From CALSMU01 sp963926405 (GTDB taxonomy: Bacteria > Bacteroidota > Bacteroidia > Flavobacteriales_D > Parvicellaceae): DNA of 40,805 bases. Below are positions 1 through 8,585 of the stretch, piece by piece. The notes beneath the pieces were generated by a model that worked only from the letters and a program-made list of their open reading frames with translations, had not been told where the DNA came from and ran no database searches. The number at the start of each line of letters is the position of its first letter. Positions within the stretch are counted from its first letter, which is position 1. Location: the NCBI GenBank assembly GCA_963926405.1, contig CAWUXI010000057.1:1-40805 (forward strand), in the 5' to 3' direction. The translations under genes were made by a program, and so were the position numbers.

Positions 1-591
1 CCATCTCAATACCAGAGAAGTAACGAACATATCGAATGGCTTAAAAGGACATTTAAAAATGTAACTTCTTTCAATGTTGATTTAACAAAGTCTTTTGAGC
101 AAATTTCTACTGATTTAACAAATGACATTCAAGACCACTTAACAATGGCTAACGTTCGAGCAAGATTGCGCATGACAACTTTATATGCGTATGCTGGTCA
201 TTATGGTTACTTGGTTGCTGGTACAGGAAATAAAGTAGAAGATTTTGGAGTAGGGTTTTTCACAAAATATGGTGATGGAGGAGTTGATATATCCCCTATT
301 GCCGATTTAATGAAGACTGAAGTGTTTGCACTCGCCAAAGAATTGGATATTATTCAATCCATTCAATCAGCTAAGCCCACCGATGGTTTGTGGGACGATG
401 ATCGAAGCGATGAAGATCAAATAGGAGCTTCTTATCCAGAATTAGAATGGGCCATGGAATTTGAGGGGGATGAATCTTCTATTTCTGCTAGAGAATTTGA
501 AGTTCTAGGAATTTTCCGAAAGTTAAATAAGGCGAATCAGCACAAAATGAACCCAATTCCTGTTTGCAAGATTCCGGAGGGTTTAATATAA
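1..591 (+). CDS. nadE: NAD(+) synthase, C-terminal part (5' end outside window)
   Basis: The reading frame is open from base 1, so the gene starts upstream and only the last 196 residues are present. NAD synthase converts deamido-NAD to NAD with ATP in the cytoplasm, the last step of NAD synthesis. The visible motifs are AGTGNKVED, the GDGGVDISPIADLMKTEV stretch and KPTDGLWDDDRSDEDQIG, which are the conserved C-terminal segments of the ammonia-dependent, single-domain type. An internal ATG at 145 is not the true start, because coding similarity continues before it. The gene is convergent with the ferredoxin gene; the two stop codons are one base apart and no terminator hairpin is visible between them. 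Confidence 0.92.
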   Translation, partial: PSQYQRSNEHIEWLKRTFKNVTSFNVDLTKSFEQISTDLTNDIQDHLTMANVRARLRMTTLYAYAGHYGYLVAGTGNKVEDFGVGFFTKYGDGGVDISPIADLMKTEVFALAKELDIIQSIQSAKPTDGLWDDDRSDEDQIGASYPELEWAMEFEGDESSISAREFEVLGIFRKLNKANQHKMNPIPVCKIPEGLI

Positions 592-592
592 C

Positions 593-940
593 CTACCAGT
601 CATCATCTGAATCTTCCTCAACGTGGGGTGCTAATTGTACTTTAAGTCCTTCTAGTTCATTTGTCAGCTTTATTTGACAACCAAGTCTGCTGTTTTCCTC
701 AACGTGCCAAGCCTCATCAAGCATTGCTTGTTCATCATAACTGCGTTCAATCGGTACATGATCAGTCAAAACATACATCTGACAAGATGCACACATTGCC
801 ATACCTCCACAGGTTCCTTCAACCGGAAGTTCATAGCTTTTGCACAACTCCATCATGTTCATATTCATGTCGGTTGGAGCCTCTAGTCTATGCTCCTTGC
901 CTTCGCGATCAACGACAGTTATATTAATTAATTTTTCCAT
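593..940 (-). CDS. 2Fe-2S ferredoxin
   Basis: A 115-residue adrenodoxin/plant-type [2Fe-2S] ferredoxin that carries single electrons in the cytoplasm. The cluster ligands are visible as C44-x5-C50-x2-C53 and C88, inside GTCGGMAMCASC and RLGCQI. The tail is very acidic (EEDSDDDW), as expected for docking to a reductase or to electron acceptors. It follows the reductase gene with a TAATG stop/start overlap, so the two are translated together and the reductase is its obvious electron donor. The final acceptor cannot be named from this window. Confidence 0.88.
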   Translation of the reverse strand: MEKLINITVVDREGKEHRLEAPTDMNMNMMELCKSYELPVEGTCGGMAMCASCQMYVLTDHVPIERSYDEQAMLDEAWHVEENSRLGCQIKLTNELEGLKVQLAPHVEEDSDDDW

Positions 941-1953
941 TATTCAAACCCGTTTATTCCACTAACGGTAGTATATTTTAATACATTCTTTTTGTCTGGG
1001 TAAATTCTTTTAAATGCAGATTGCACCATCATTGTAGCTTCATGAAACCCACAAAGAATTAATTTTAATTTTCCTGGATAAGTATTCACGTCTCCAATGG
1101 CATAAATTCCTTCTCTATTTGTGGTGTAATCTGTCGAGTTGTCTACCCTAATTGCATTTTTTTCGATCAAAAGACCCCAATTTGCTATTGGACCTAGTCT
1201 AGGGGTTAGCCCAAATAATGGAAGCCAACTGTCAGCATTTAACGTAATATTCCCGTCAGTTTTTGTTTTTACATGAATGTCTGAAAGTTTTCCATTACCT
1301 CCTATGGATTTGACTTCAGCATCCATCAACATATTTATTTTACCTGAACCAGCCATATCCATCGCCTTTTGTACAGAGTCTGGATGTGCTCTAAAACTTT
1401 GACTTCTATGGATTAAGGTTACTTTTTCTGCAACTCCATCCGCTAAAAAAATCGCCCAGTCTAAAGCACTATCACCACCGCCACTAATTACAACATTCTT
1501 ACCTCTATAGTCTTCAGGGTCTTTAATTATGTATTCCACTCCTTTACCTTCGAATTGCTTTAACTCAGGTACAGGGGGCTTTCTTGGAATAAAAACACCT
1601 AGACCACCTGCTATAGCAATGTTAGGAGCCTTGTGTTTAATTCCATCTCTGGTAGTTACAATAAATTGATTATTTGCCGTTTCCTCAATGTCAATAGCTG
1701 GATCTCCTAATGTAAATCCCGGCTTAAAAGGTTCAATCTGCTTCAATAGGTTATTTACCAGGTCACCAGCTAATATTTCAGGAATACCAGGAATATCATA
1801 AATTGGTTTTTTTGGGTAGATTTCAGAGCATTGTCCTCCTGGTATTGGCAGTGCATCTATTAGATGACAGCGCAATTTTAATAAGCCTGCTTCGAAAACG
1901 GTAAATAATCCTACTGGCCCGGCTCCAATTATTATTATATCTGTTTCAATCAT
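940..1953 (-). CDS. Ferredoxin--NADP(+) reductase, thioredoxin-reductase-like type
   Basis: A 337-residue flavoprotein predicted to pass electrons between NAD(P)H and ferredoxin. The FAD-binding GAGPVG motif lies near the N-terminus (residues 11-16), a PGGQCSEIYPKKPIYDIPG segment follows, the NAD(P) motif SGGGDSA is mid-protein and GIYAIGDVN closes the FAD site. The CxxC redox pair of true thioredoxin reductases is absent, which fits the TrxR-like ferredoxin reductase family. Its stop codon overlaps the ferredoxin start. A TATTTTTG box on the minus strand at 1977-1970 lies just upstream of the ATG. NADP rather than NAD preference is inferred from the family. Confidence 0.87.
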   Translation of the reverse strand: MIETDIIIIGAGPVGLFTVFEAGLLKLRCHLIDALPIPGGQCSEIYPKKPIYDIPGIPEILAGDLVNNLLKQIEPFKPGFTLGDPAIDIEETANNQFIVTTRDGIKHKAPNIAIAGGLGVFIPRKPPVPELKQFEGKGVEYIIKDPEDYRGKNVVISGGGDSALDWAIFLADGVAEKVTLIHRSQSFRAHPDSVQKAMDMAGSGKINMLMDAEVKSIGGNGKLSDIHVKTKTDGNITLNADSWLPLFGLTPRLGPIANWGLLIEKNAIRVDNSTDYTTNREGIYAIGDVNTYPGKLKLILCGFHEATMMVQSAFKRIYPDKKNVLKYTTVSGINGFE

Positions 1954-1969
1954 TAGTCTGAAATTTCCA

Positions 1970-1977
1970 CAAAAATA
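1970..1977 (-). promoter_or_regulatory. Candidate -7 promoter box for the reductase/ferredoxin operon
   Basis: The minus strand reads TATTTTTG, an exact match to the Bacteroidota -7 consensus TAnnTTTG, 16 bases before the reductase ATG. No clear -33 TTG is seen at the right distance. On the plus strand, TATATTTC at 1981-1988 is a seven-of-eight match that could serve the divergent outer membrane gene. Confidence 0.4.
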
Positions 1978-2006
1978 ACTTATATTTCGACTTTTAAAAT
2001 GCGGAT

Positions 2007-3239
2007 ATGGGTCATAAAAAAGTAATATTTCTATTTATACTGTTTCTTGTTCAATTTCAAGTAGTTGCAGGCGGTTATCAGGTAAATTTACAGGGAAATA
2101 AACAATTAGGAATGGGCCATTGCGGAATTGGCTTGTTAAGAGGCTCGTCTACAGTGTTTTTTAATCCCGGCGGCATTTCTTTACTGAAAAACAATTCATT
2201 TTCGGTAGGAACCTCATTGGTCTTTGCAAATACATTATATCAAGAACCCTCGCCGGGAGTATATCAAACGAATACATTACCTAATTTAGGTACACCAGTT
2301 TATTTATACGCTAATTTTAAACTAAAGGAAGATTCTAAACTTGCATTTGGTTTAAGTGTAAATACACCTTTTGGCAGTACAATTGAATATGAGGATTCTT
2401 GGCTAGGTCAAGCTTTAATGCAAAAGATGTCTTTGAAAGCATTTTTTATTCAGCCAACGATTAGTTATAAGATAAATGATAAGATTGGAATAGGTGCTGG
2501 CTTTGTTTATGGTGCAGGTTCTTTTTCTATTGAAAAGGCTGTTCCTGTTCAAGATCAAAATGGAAATTATGGTAAAGGAACATTGTCAGGAAAAGCAAAT
2601 GGATATGGGTGCAACGTGGGTGTTTATATTAATGCAACAGATCAATTGACAGTTGGATTGACTTATAGAAGTCAAGTTATTGTAGGTACCGATAAAGGTA
2701 AGGCCGAATTTCAAGTTGCTTCATCTTTGGAGGAGTATTTTCCAAGTACAACGTTTAGTACAGAACTAAAAATGCCAGGCGTTGTAAATTTAGGGCTGGG
2801 TTATAAAGTGAATGATAAAATAACATTTGCTCTGGACCTGAATTATGTGACTTGGCGAATTTATGATTCTCTTTCTTTCGATTTTGTTGATAACACAGAT
2901 AAACTTGTAGACATAGCTTCTCCAAGGAATTATAAGAACACTTTCATCTATAGATTCGGTGCTGAAGGAAAAATAAACGACATGTTTACTGGAAGGTTTG
3001 GGGCATATTTTGATGCTTCTCCTGTCCAAGATGGTTATATGACTCCGGAAACTCCGGGCAGCGATAAAACAGGCCTCACAGCAGGTTTGTCAATAACCTT
3101 TGGTAAGTTTGATGTCGACCTTTCGTATCTTTATGCTTTCGGACAGGAACGTTCAGATATAAATCTTGAAACCGGATTTGGAGGCACATGGAAAAGTAGT
3201 GCTAACATAGTTGGATTAGGGGTAGAATATCGGTTTTAA
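2007..3239 (+). CDS. Outer membrane protein of the OMPP1/FadL/TodX family
   Basis: A 410-residue beta-barrel predicted to let hydrophobic compounds such as long-chain fatty acids cross the outer membrane. An N-terminal signal peptide (about residues 1-22) is followed by the family-typical start of the mature protein (GGYQVNLQGNKQLGMGHCGIG), then many alternating strands and a terminal phenylalanine (VEYRF), the usual outer membrane assembly signal. The segment SSTVFFNPGGISLL matches the N-terminal hatch region of FadL proteins. It is a single gene, divergent from the reductase operon across 53 bases. The substrate cannot be read from the sequence. Confidence 0.82.
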   Translation: MGHKKVIFLFILFLVQFQVVAGGYQVNLQGNKQLGMGHCGIGLLRGSSTVFFNPGGISLLKNNSFSVGTSLVFANTLYQEPSPGVYQTNTLPNLGTPVYLYANFKLKEDSKLAFGLSVNTPFGSTIEYEDSWLGQALMQKMSLKAFFIQPTISYKINDKIGIGAGFVYGAGSFSIEKAVPVQDQNGNYGKGTLSGKANGYGCNVGVYINATDQLTVGLTYRSQVIVGTDKGKAEFQVASSLEEYFPSTTFSTELKMPGVVNLGLGYKVNDKITFALDLNYVTWRIYDSLSFDFVDNTDKLVDIASPRNYKNTFIYRFGAEGKINDMFTGRFGAYFDASPVQDGYMTPETPGSDKTGLTAGLSITFGKFDVDLSYLYAFGQERSDINLETGFGGTWKSSANIVGLGVEYRF

Positions 3240-3328
3240 GGGGTGAACGTTCTTTTATTCCTGTTTTGTGTTAGTAAGTTACTGGTCTAATACAATAAAT
3301 TATAGGGATTTTGTTGTAAATTGTAGGC

Positions 3329-4894
3329 ATGAAAGTAAGTATGCATATCACTTTAGTACTAATAGGTCTATTTTTTTTACCCTACCCGTTTTCTGCACAA
3401 TCTAAAGCATATAAAAAAGAGCATAAACGAACTTGGACTGAAGCCAATTATTTTTACGAAGATGAGGATTATGAAATGGCTTTGTCGTTATATGCCAATA
3501 TTTACTTGTTAGATGAGGATTACGATGAAATTAACTTCCGAATCGGAACTTGTTATTTTAATATTCCTGGAGAGAAGAAAAAATCAATTTCATACTTTCA
3601 AAAAGCTAAAGCAGCCGGGTATACTGAAGCTTGTTTTTGGTTAGCCAGAGCATATCATGTTGCTGAACAATTTTCACTGGAAAAAAATAATTACCAGATT
3701 TATAAAAGTAAAGTGGATAAACTGATAGTTGAAAACGAGATTGAACGATATGTTGATATTGCTAGAAGAGCAGAAACAGCAATTAACAATCCCGTTTTTG
3801 TAAAAATAGAAAACTTAGGTCCTTCTATTAATACAGAATATTCTGAAGTTATCCCATTTATAACAGCAGATGAATCCAAACTAGTGTTTTCTTCAAAAAG
3901 ACCCGGAAGATTTGGCATATATGAGGATGATAATAAAAACGGAAGTGATGTTTATGTAGCTGACAGAGAAGGGAATGGCTGGGTTAATGCTCACAAGATT
4001 GGATTTGAAATTAACTCTGAAATGCACGACTTAGTTGTTGGGATGAATGATTTAGGAACGATTTTATTAGTAAATCGAACAAGAAAAGGAATGGATTATG
4101 GAAATTTATTTATTTGTGAAAATAAAAGCGGCACATGGCTGAAGCCAATAATGCTGAGTGATGAAATAAATTCGCAGCATAAAGAATCGAGTGCATGTAT
4201 TACTTCCAATGGAAAGATAATTTATTTTTCATCTAATCGTCCAGGTGGATTTGGGGGGAAGGATATTTGGAAAGTTAAAAAGCTTCCTAATGGAAAATGG
4301 GCGAAACCATTTAATATAGGAGGGCTAATAAATACACCATATGATGAAGAAGCACCTTTCATTAGCCCAGATGGTCAAACATTGTACTTTTCATCTAACG
4401 GTCATGAAACAATTGGGGGTTATGACATTTATTATTCTGAGTCACGTGGTGAACGAAGCTGGGGAACACCTGAAAATTTAGGTTACCCTATTAACAGTGT
4501 TGATGATGACCTTTATTTTTCTGTAGGCGAAAATGATAAAACAGCTTATTATTCAAGCTTTAATGCGGGAGGTTATGGAGGAAGTGATATTTATGAAGCA
4601 CAGTTATTATACAAAGAAAATTATTTAACACCGGTAAAGTTTATGGTGAAAGACCCACAAACACAAGAGCCAATTAAGGCAATGATTACATTGTATTTTG
4701 AAGCAACAAAAGAAGTATATGGGTACTATTTACCAAACGAAAAAGGAGAGTTTTTATTTGTGGTTAAACCTGAAATGAAATTTAATATGGAGATATCAGC
4801 TGAAGGCTTTGCTATAAATAACGCAGAATTTCATATTACTACTGATGAAGTATCGGATGATATATTAATTCGAGAAATTGTAATGTCCAAGTAG
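3329..4894 (+). CDS. Secreted TPR/PD40 (WD40-like beta-propeller) protein
   Basis: A 521-residue exported protein with a signal peptide (residues 1-24). A TPR-like helical part follows (about 30-150), then at least four PD40-type repeats carrying the hallmark phrases VFSSKRPGRFG, YFSSNRPGGFGGKDIW, YFSSNGHETIGGYDIY and YYSSFNAGGYGGSDIY. The C-terminal domain (about 435-520) resembles a carboxypeptidase-regulatory or PEGA-like fold. In many Bacteroidota this layout ends in a peptidoglycan-binding OmpA domain linked to gliding or type IX secretion; that domain is missing here and the frame ends cleanly. A cell-envelope structural or adaptor role is likely; the exact function is unknown. Confidence 0.75.
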   Translation: MKVSMHITLVLIGLFFLPYPFSAQSKAYKKEHKRTWTEANYFYEDEDYEMALSLYANIYLLDEDYDEINFRIGTCYFNIPGEKKKSISYFQKAKAAGYTEACFWLARAYHVAEQFSLEKNNYQIYKSKVDKLIVENEIERYVDIARRAETAINNPVFVKIENLGPSINTEYSEVIPFITADESKLVFSSKRPGRFGIYEDDNKNGSDVYVADREGNGWVNAHKIGFEINSEMHDLVVGMNDLGTILLVNRTRKGMDYGNLFICENKSGTWLKPIMLSDEINSQHKESSACITSNGKIIYFSSNRPGGFGGKDIWKVKKLPNGKWAKPFNIGGLINTPYDEEAPFISPDGQTLYFSSNGHETIGGYDIYYSESRGERSWGTPENLGYPINSVDDDLYFSVGENDKTAYYSSFNAGGYGGSDIYEAQLLYKENYLTPVKFMVKDPQTQEPIKAMITLYFEATKEVYGYYLPNEKGEFLFVVKPEMKFNMEISAEGFAINNAEFHITTDEVSDDILIREIVMSK

Positions 4895-4936
4895 ATTAGT
4901 TTTCTTATTAATCTTCTCTTTTAAAATTGTCTGTTG

Positions 4937-4944
4937 TACATTTG
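4937..4944 (+). promoter_or_regulatory. Candidate -7 promoter box for the M16 peptidase operon
   Basis: TACATTTG is an exact match to TAnnTTTG, 38 bases before the ATG at 4983. The expected -33 TTG is not clear. The position would give an untranslated leader of roughly 30 bases. Confidence 0.42.
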
Positions 4945-4982
4945 CCTGTCTAATAATAATTAAGAAAGTAATTCAGGCATAA

Positions 4983-6209
4983 ATGAAAACCTATACTCTT
5001 CCAAATGGAATAAAAATAGTGCACCAATATATGCCCGGAGTGGCTGTTTCTCATTGTGGGTTAATACTAAAGTTTGGTTCTCGTAACGAAAAAGAAAATG
5101 AGCATGGGATAGCACACCTTATCGAACACTGCTTATTTAAAGGAACCCAGAAAAGAAAAGCGTATCATATTTTGAGCCGACTGGACGCTGTTGGAGGGGA
5201 GTTAAATGCTTACACCACTAAAGAAGAACTTTGTGTATATGGTTCTTTTATTAACCAATATTATGAAAGAGCGATTGAACTAATTTGCGATATCACTTTT
5301 CATTCAACGTTTTTAGATAAAGAAATTGATAAAGAGAAAGAAGTGATCACGGATGAAATTCACTCCTATGCAGATAACCCCTCAGAAACACTTTTTGAAG
5401 ATTTTGAAACTATATTGTACCCAAACCATGCTTTAGGCAGAACAATTTTAGGAACTGAAAAAAGTGTAAAAAAATTCTCACGAAAAGACATTCTACGTTT
5501 CTTAAAAAGAATGATGGACACTTCTCAAATGGTATTTAGTTCTGTTGGTAATATCCCACATGATAAATTTGAAAAGTTAATTCAAAAGCACCTTGCTGTT
5601 ATTCCTGCGATATCTTCAAATGAGAAATTGACCACGGTGTCAAAATTAAAGCAGGACAATGTGGAATTACAAAAAGATTTGGTTCAGGCTCACTGCATAA
5701 TGGGGTTACCTTCTTACCCTCTTAAAAATAAGAAAAGAAAAGTACTTGTTTTGCTATCCAATATTTTAGGAGGAAGTGGAATGAATAATCGATTGAATTT
5801 AAATATTCGTGAAAAATATGGTTATACCTATAGCATTGAGTCAAATTATCAATCCTTTGTCGATACAGGAAATTTCAATATTTACTTCAGTTCTGAAACG
5901 AAGCATTTTGATAAAATAATGAAGTTGATTAAGAAGGAGTTGAATATCTTAAAAAGTAAAGAAATTGGCGCAACGCAGCTTTCTTTAGCGAAAAAACAAT
6001 TGAAAGGGCATATTGCTATTGGTCATGATAGTAATTCTAATTTGATGCTGTCAATAGGTAAAAGCATGTTGTATTTTGATGAGGTTGAAAACATAGAAGA
6101 TGTTTATGATAAAATTGATAGTATTAGCGCAGTATCATTATTAGAAGTAGCTAATGAAATGCTGAATATTGACAAGTTTTCAAGTCTTTCATTTATTCCT
6201 AAAAAATAA
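4983..6209 (+). CDS. M16 family zinc metallopeptidase (processing-protease type)
   Basis: A 408-residue inverzincin. The inverted zinc motif HxxEH is visible as H45-L-I-E48-H49 (in HGIAHLIEHCLFKGT), and the downstream zinc-ligand glutamate is in KEVITDEIHSY about 75 residues on. The second half has the inactive-lobe arginine/tyrosine region (LNLNIREKYGYTYSIES). The length of about 400 residues is that of the single-chain PqqL/MPP-beta-like members of the family. No signal peptide is seen, so it is probably cytoplasmic. The O-methyltransferase gene starts 8 bases after it, suggesting one transcript. The substrates are unknown. Confidence 0.87.
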   Translation: MKTYTLPNGIKIVHQYMPGVAVSHCGLILKFGSRNEKENEHGIAHLIEHCLFKGTQKRKAYHILSRLDAVGGELNAYTTKEELCVYGSFINQYYERAIELICDITFHSTFLDKEIDKEKEVITDEIHSYADNPSETLFEDFETILYPNHALGRTILGTEKSVKKFSRKDILRFLKRMMDTSQMVFSSVGNIPHDKFEKLIQKHLAVIPAISSNEKLTTVSKLKQDNVELQKDLVQAHCIMGLPSYPLKNKKRKVLVLLSNILGGSGMNNRLNLNIREKYGYTYSIESNYQSFVDTGNFNIYFSSETKHFDKIMKLIKKELNILKSKEIGATQLSLAKKQLKGHIAIGHDSNSNLMLSIGKSMLYFDEVENIEDVYDKIDSISAVSLLEVANEMLNIDKFSSLSFIPKK

Positions 6210-6217
6210 ATTATCAG

Positions 6218-6859
6218 ATGGATTTTTTACCAAGGGAAATAGAGGCCTATAGTGTCGCTCATACTACATCAGAAACTGAAGTGTTGAATGATTTGAATAG
6301 GCAGACAAATATCCAAATATTGCAACCAAGAATGCTTTCGGGGCATTTGCAAGGAAGAGTTTTAAGCATGTTGAGTCACATGATTCAACCAACCCATATT
6401 CTCGAAATAGGAACTTACACAGGTTACAGTGCAATCTGTTTGGCAGAGGGTCTAAAGGAAGATGGAAAGCTTATTACAATAGATATAAATGCTGAATTGG
6501 AAGATTTTGCATTGTCTTATTTTGAAAAGGCAAGTGTTTCCAATAAGATTGATTTTAGAATTGGAAATGCTATCGATATTATTCCAAGTCTCCAAGAGAC
6601 ATTTGATCTTGTTTTTATTGATGCTGATAAGACAAATTATTCTAATTATTTCGATTTGGTAATCGATAAGCTACCCAAAGGAGCTTATATTATTACAGAT
6701 AATGTATTGTGGAGCGGAAAGGTTGTTCAGGAAGTTGAAGAACGCGATATGGAAACTAAAGCAATCCTAGAATACAATCAAAAAATCCATAATGATCCTA
6801 GAGTAGAAAATATTCTGTTCCCAATAAGAGATGGCTTAATGATCGCAAGGAAATTGTAA
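6218..6859 (+). CDS. Class I SAM-dependent O-methyltransferase (COMT-like)
   Basis: A 213-residue protein of the cation-dependent catechol/caffeoyl-CoA O-methyltransferase family. Motif I, EIGTYTGYSA (residues 63-72), binds S-adenosylmethionine; FIDADKTNY (133-141) supplies a metal-binding aspartate, and TDNVLWSGKV is the conserved second metal/substrate loop. The enzyme methylates a hydroxyl group on an aromatic or related small molecule; the substrate is not known. It is the second gene of a two-gene unit with the M16 peptidase. About 70 bases follow before the convergent permease gene, without a clear terminator. Confidence 0.85.
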   Translation: MDFLPREIEAYSVAHTTSETEVLNDLNRQTNIQILQPRMLSGHLQGRVLSMLSHMIQPTHILEIGTYTGYSAICLAEGLKEDGKLITIDINAELEDFALSYFEKASVSNKIDFRIGNAIDIIPSLQETFDLVFIDADKTNYSNYFDLVIDKLPKGAYIITDNVLWSGKVVQEVEERDMETKAILEYNQKIHNDPRVENILFPIRDGLMIARKL

Positions 6860-6932
6860 TCTCAGAGATAATGTTATTGGGAGCATAGTCAATCTATCTT
6901 TATTTCTCTGCTTGCAAGTTAATTAATAAAGG

Positions 6933-8585
6933 TTACTCAAACTTTATTGCCTTAACTGGGCTAATTCGAGTTATCATATAGGATGGTAAAACCAAAGCCA
7001 TAAAGCAGATTACAAATGCACAAACATCTACTAAAACAATTGCAGTAACCGGAAATGACATTGGCACTACGCTCACATAGTAATTGGCTTGTGGTAGCGT
7101 AAGAACGTGAAATTGGTTTTGAAGAACAATTATTCCTATAGCTAAAATATTTCCATATAACATTCCTTTGGTGATGAGGTATCCTCCATTGTATAAAAAT
7201 ATTTTCCGGATACTCCAATTTCCTTGGCCCAATGCTTTTAGGATGCCTATCATTTGAGTTCTTTCTAAAATAATAACTAATAGTGCCGAAGTCATATTGA
7301 TGATTGCAACTAAAATCATCAGCCCAATTATGATATAAACATTTAGGTCCAGCATATTAAGCCAATTAAATATTTCCTCATTTCTTTCCGTTATGGTTGA
7401 TACACTAAACTCTCTTGTCGTGTATTTTTTGATTAAATCGTTTGCTGCAAACAAATCATTATAGTCTTTGAGCAGAATTTCAAACCCGCCTGTATAATAT
7501 TTTGCACTTCCACCTGCTGTTTTTAGAGTTGTGGTAATAGTATTTCCGTTGAAGTTATATTTAAGTGAGCTTTCATCAACCACGTCAAAATCAATTTTCA
7601 TATCAGAAGATGAACAGTCACAGGAAAACGTACTGTCCACTTTAATTGATAACCAAGCAGTATCTGGAACTGAGTTCGGCTCTGGTTCATCTAAGTAACT
7701 ATAAGACTCAAAATCAGTCGTTGTTAACATAATCGTTGTGTCTTTTATAGGGCAAAGTATAATCTCGTATTCATCAGAATAACTGCCTCCGTTCCAACTA
7801 TACCTGTAATTTTCATTGCCTCCAACAACTTGTGCTTCAATCACAGGAAACCCATGGCTGCATTCATCTTTTAAAAATAAATTTGTTGTAATTCCCCAAT
7901 TATTTAATTTACGAATATGGTTGATGTCAATAATGGCAAATTGCTTATCGAAATCTTCCATTCCTGTTTCGTAAATACCTGCAATAATTAGGTTACGTTG
8001 TTTCGGGCCAGCCTCTTTTACGAAATAAGTAGTTACTTTCTCATTTAGCTCAAGGGTAAGTTTTTTCGCTACGTAACTAGATATTAGAATACTATCATTG
8101 ATGGTTTCGTTCGTGTAAATTGGCATTTTTCCTTTTACTAAATTTTTTTGAAAAAATGAGGGGTCAAAATCTTGGGTTATCCCTTTAAAAATAACGCCTT
8201 GAATTTCTTTTTTCTGATCCCCACGAGTTTGAATTATTGCTGGTTTGTAAGCAAAGTTTTGAATATGATTAACCTTGTCCTCGTTAGCAATGTCTGTCAA
8301 AAAGGATTGGTCCGCAAGCATTGGGGAAGATTCAAAAGAAAGATTGCCAAATTCAGAAGTTATTTGAATATGAGAACCAAAACCTATAACTTTATCCCGA
8401 ATCTCTTTTTGGAAACCCGTTGCAATGGAAACTGACAAAAGCATAACAGCTATACCTAAAGTAATCCCTATTATTGCAAGCGAGACTATAGGACGTGAAA
8501 TTTTCTTATTAGAAGATTTCCCTTTTAGCATGCGTTTTGCAATATATAGCTCAGTGTTCAAATAAAATGACTTAATGAAGTACAA
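6933..8585 (-). CDS. LolC/LolE-like ABC transporter permease with a periplasmic insertion
   Basis: An inner membrane permease of the FtsX/MacB type, predicted to act with an ATPase encoded elsewhere in lipoprotein release or a related extrusion task. One N-terminal membrane helix (about residues 31-54) is followed by a large periplasmic domain, then three C-terminal helices (about 412-440, 468-490, 512-536), with the family ending SYMITRISPVKAIKFE. At 550 residues it is some 130-140 longer than the usual 400-415; the extra part is at about residues 232-364 and is cysteine-containing and beta-rich. The frame can start at a TTG at 8585, but the family N-terminus LNTELYIAKR suggests a TTG at 8561, which would avoid overlap with the divergent gene. 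Confidence 0.82.
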   Translation of the reverse strand: MYFIKSFYLNTELYIAKRMLKGKSSNKKISRPIVSLAIIGITLGIAVMLLSVSIATGFQKEIRDKVIGFGSHIQITSEFGNLSFESSPMLADQSFLTDIANEDKVNHIQNFAYKPAIIQTRGDQKKEIQGVIFKGITQDFDPSFFQKNLVKGKMPIYTNETINDSILISSYVAKKLTLELNEKVTTYFVKEAGPKQRNLIIAGIYETGMEDFDKQFAIIDINHIRKLNNWGITTNLFLKDECSHGFPVIEAQVVGGNENYRYSWNGGSYSDEYEIILCPIKDTTIMLTTTDFESYSYLDEPEPNSVPDTAWLSIKVDSTFSCDCSSSDMKIDFDVVDESSLKYNFNGNTITTTLKTAGGSAKYYTGGFEILLKDYNDLFAANDLIKKYTTREFSVSTITERNEEIFNWLNMLDLNVYIIIGLMILVAIINMTSALLVIILERTQMIGILKALGQGNWSIRKIFLYNGGYLITKGMLYGNILAIGIIVLQNQFHVLTLPQANYYVSVVPMSFPVTAIVLVDVCAFVICFMALVLPSYMITRISPVKAIKFE

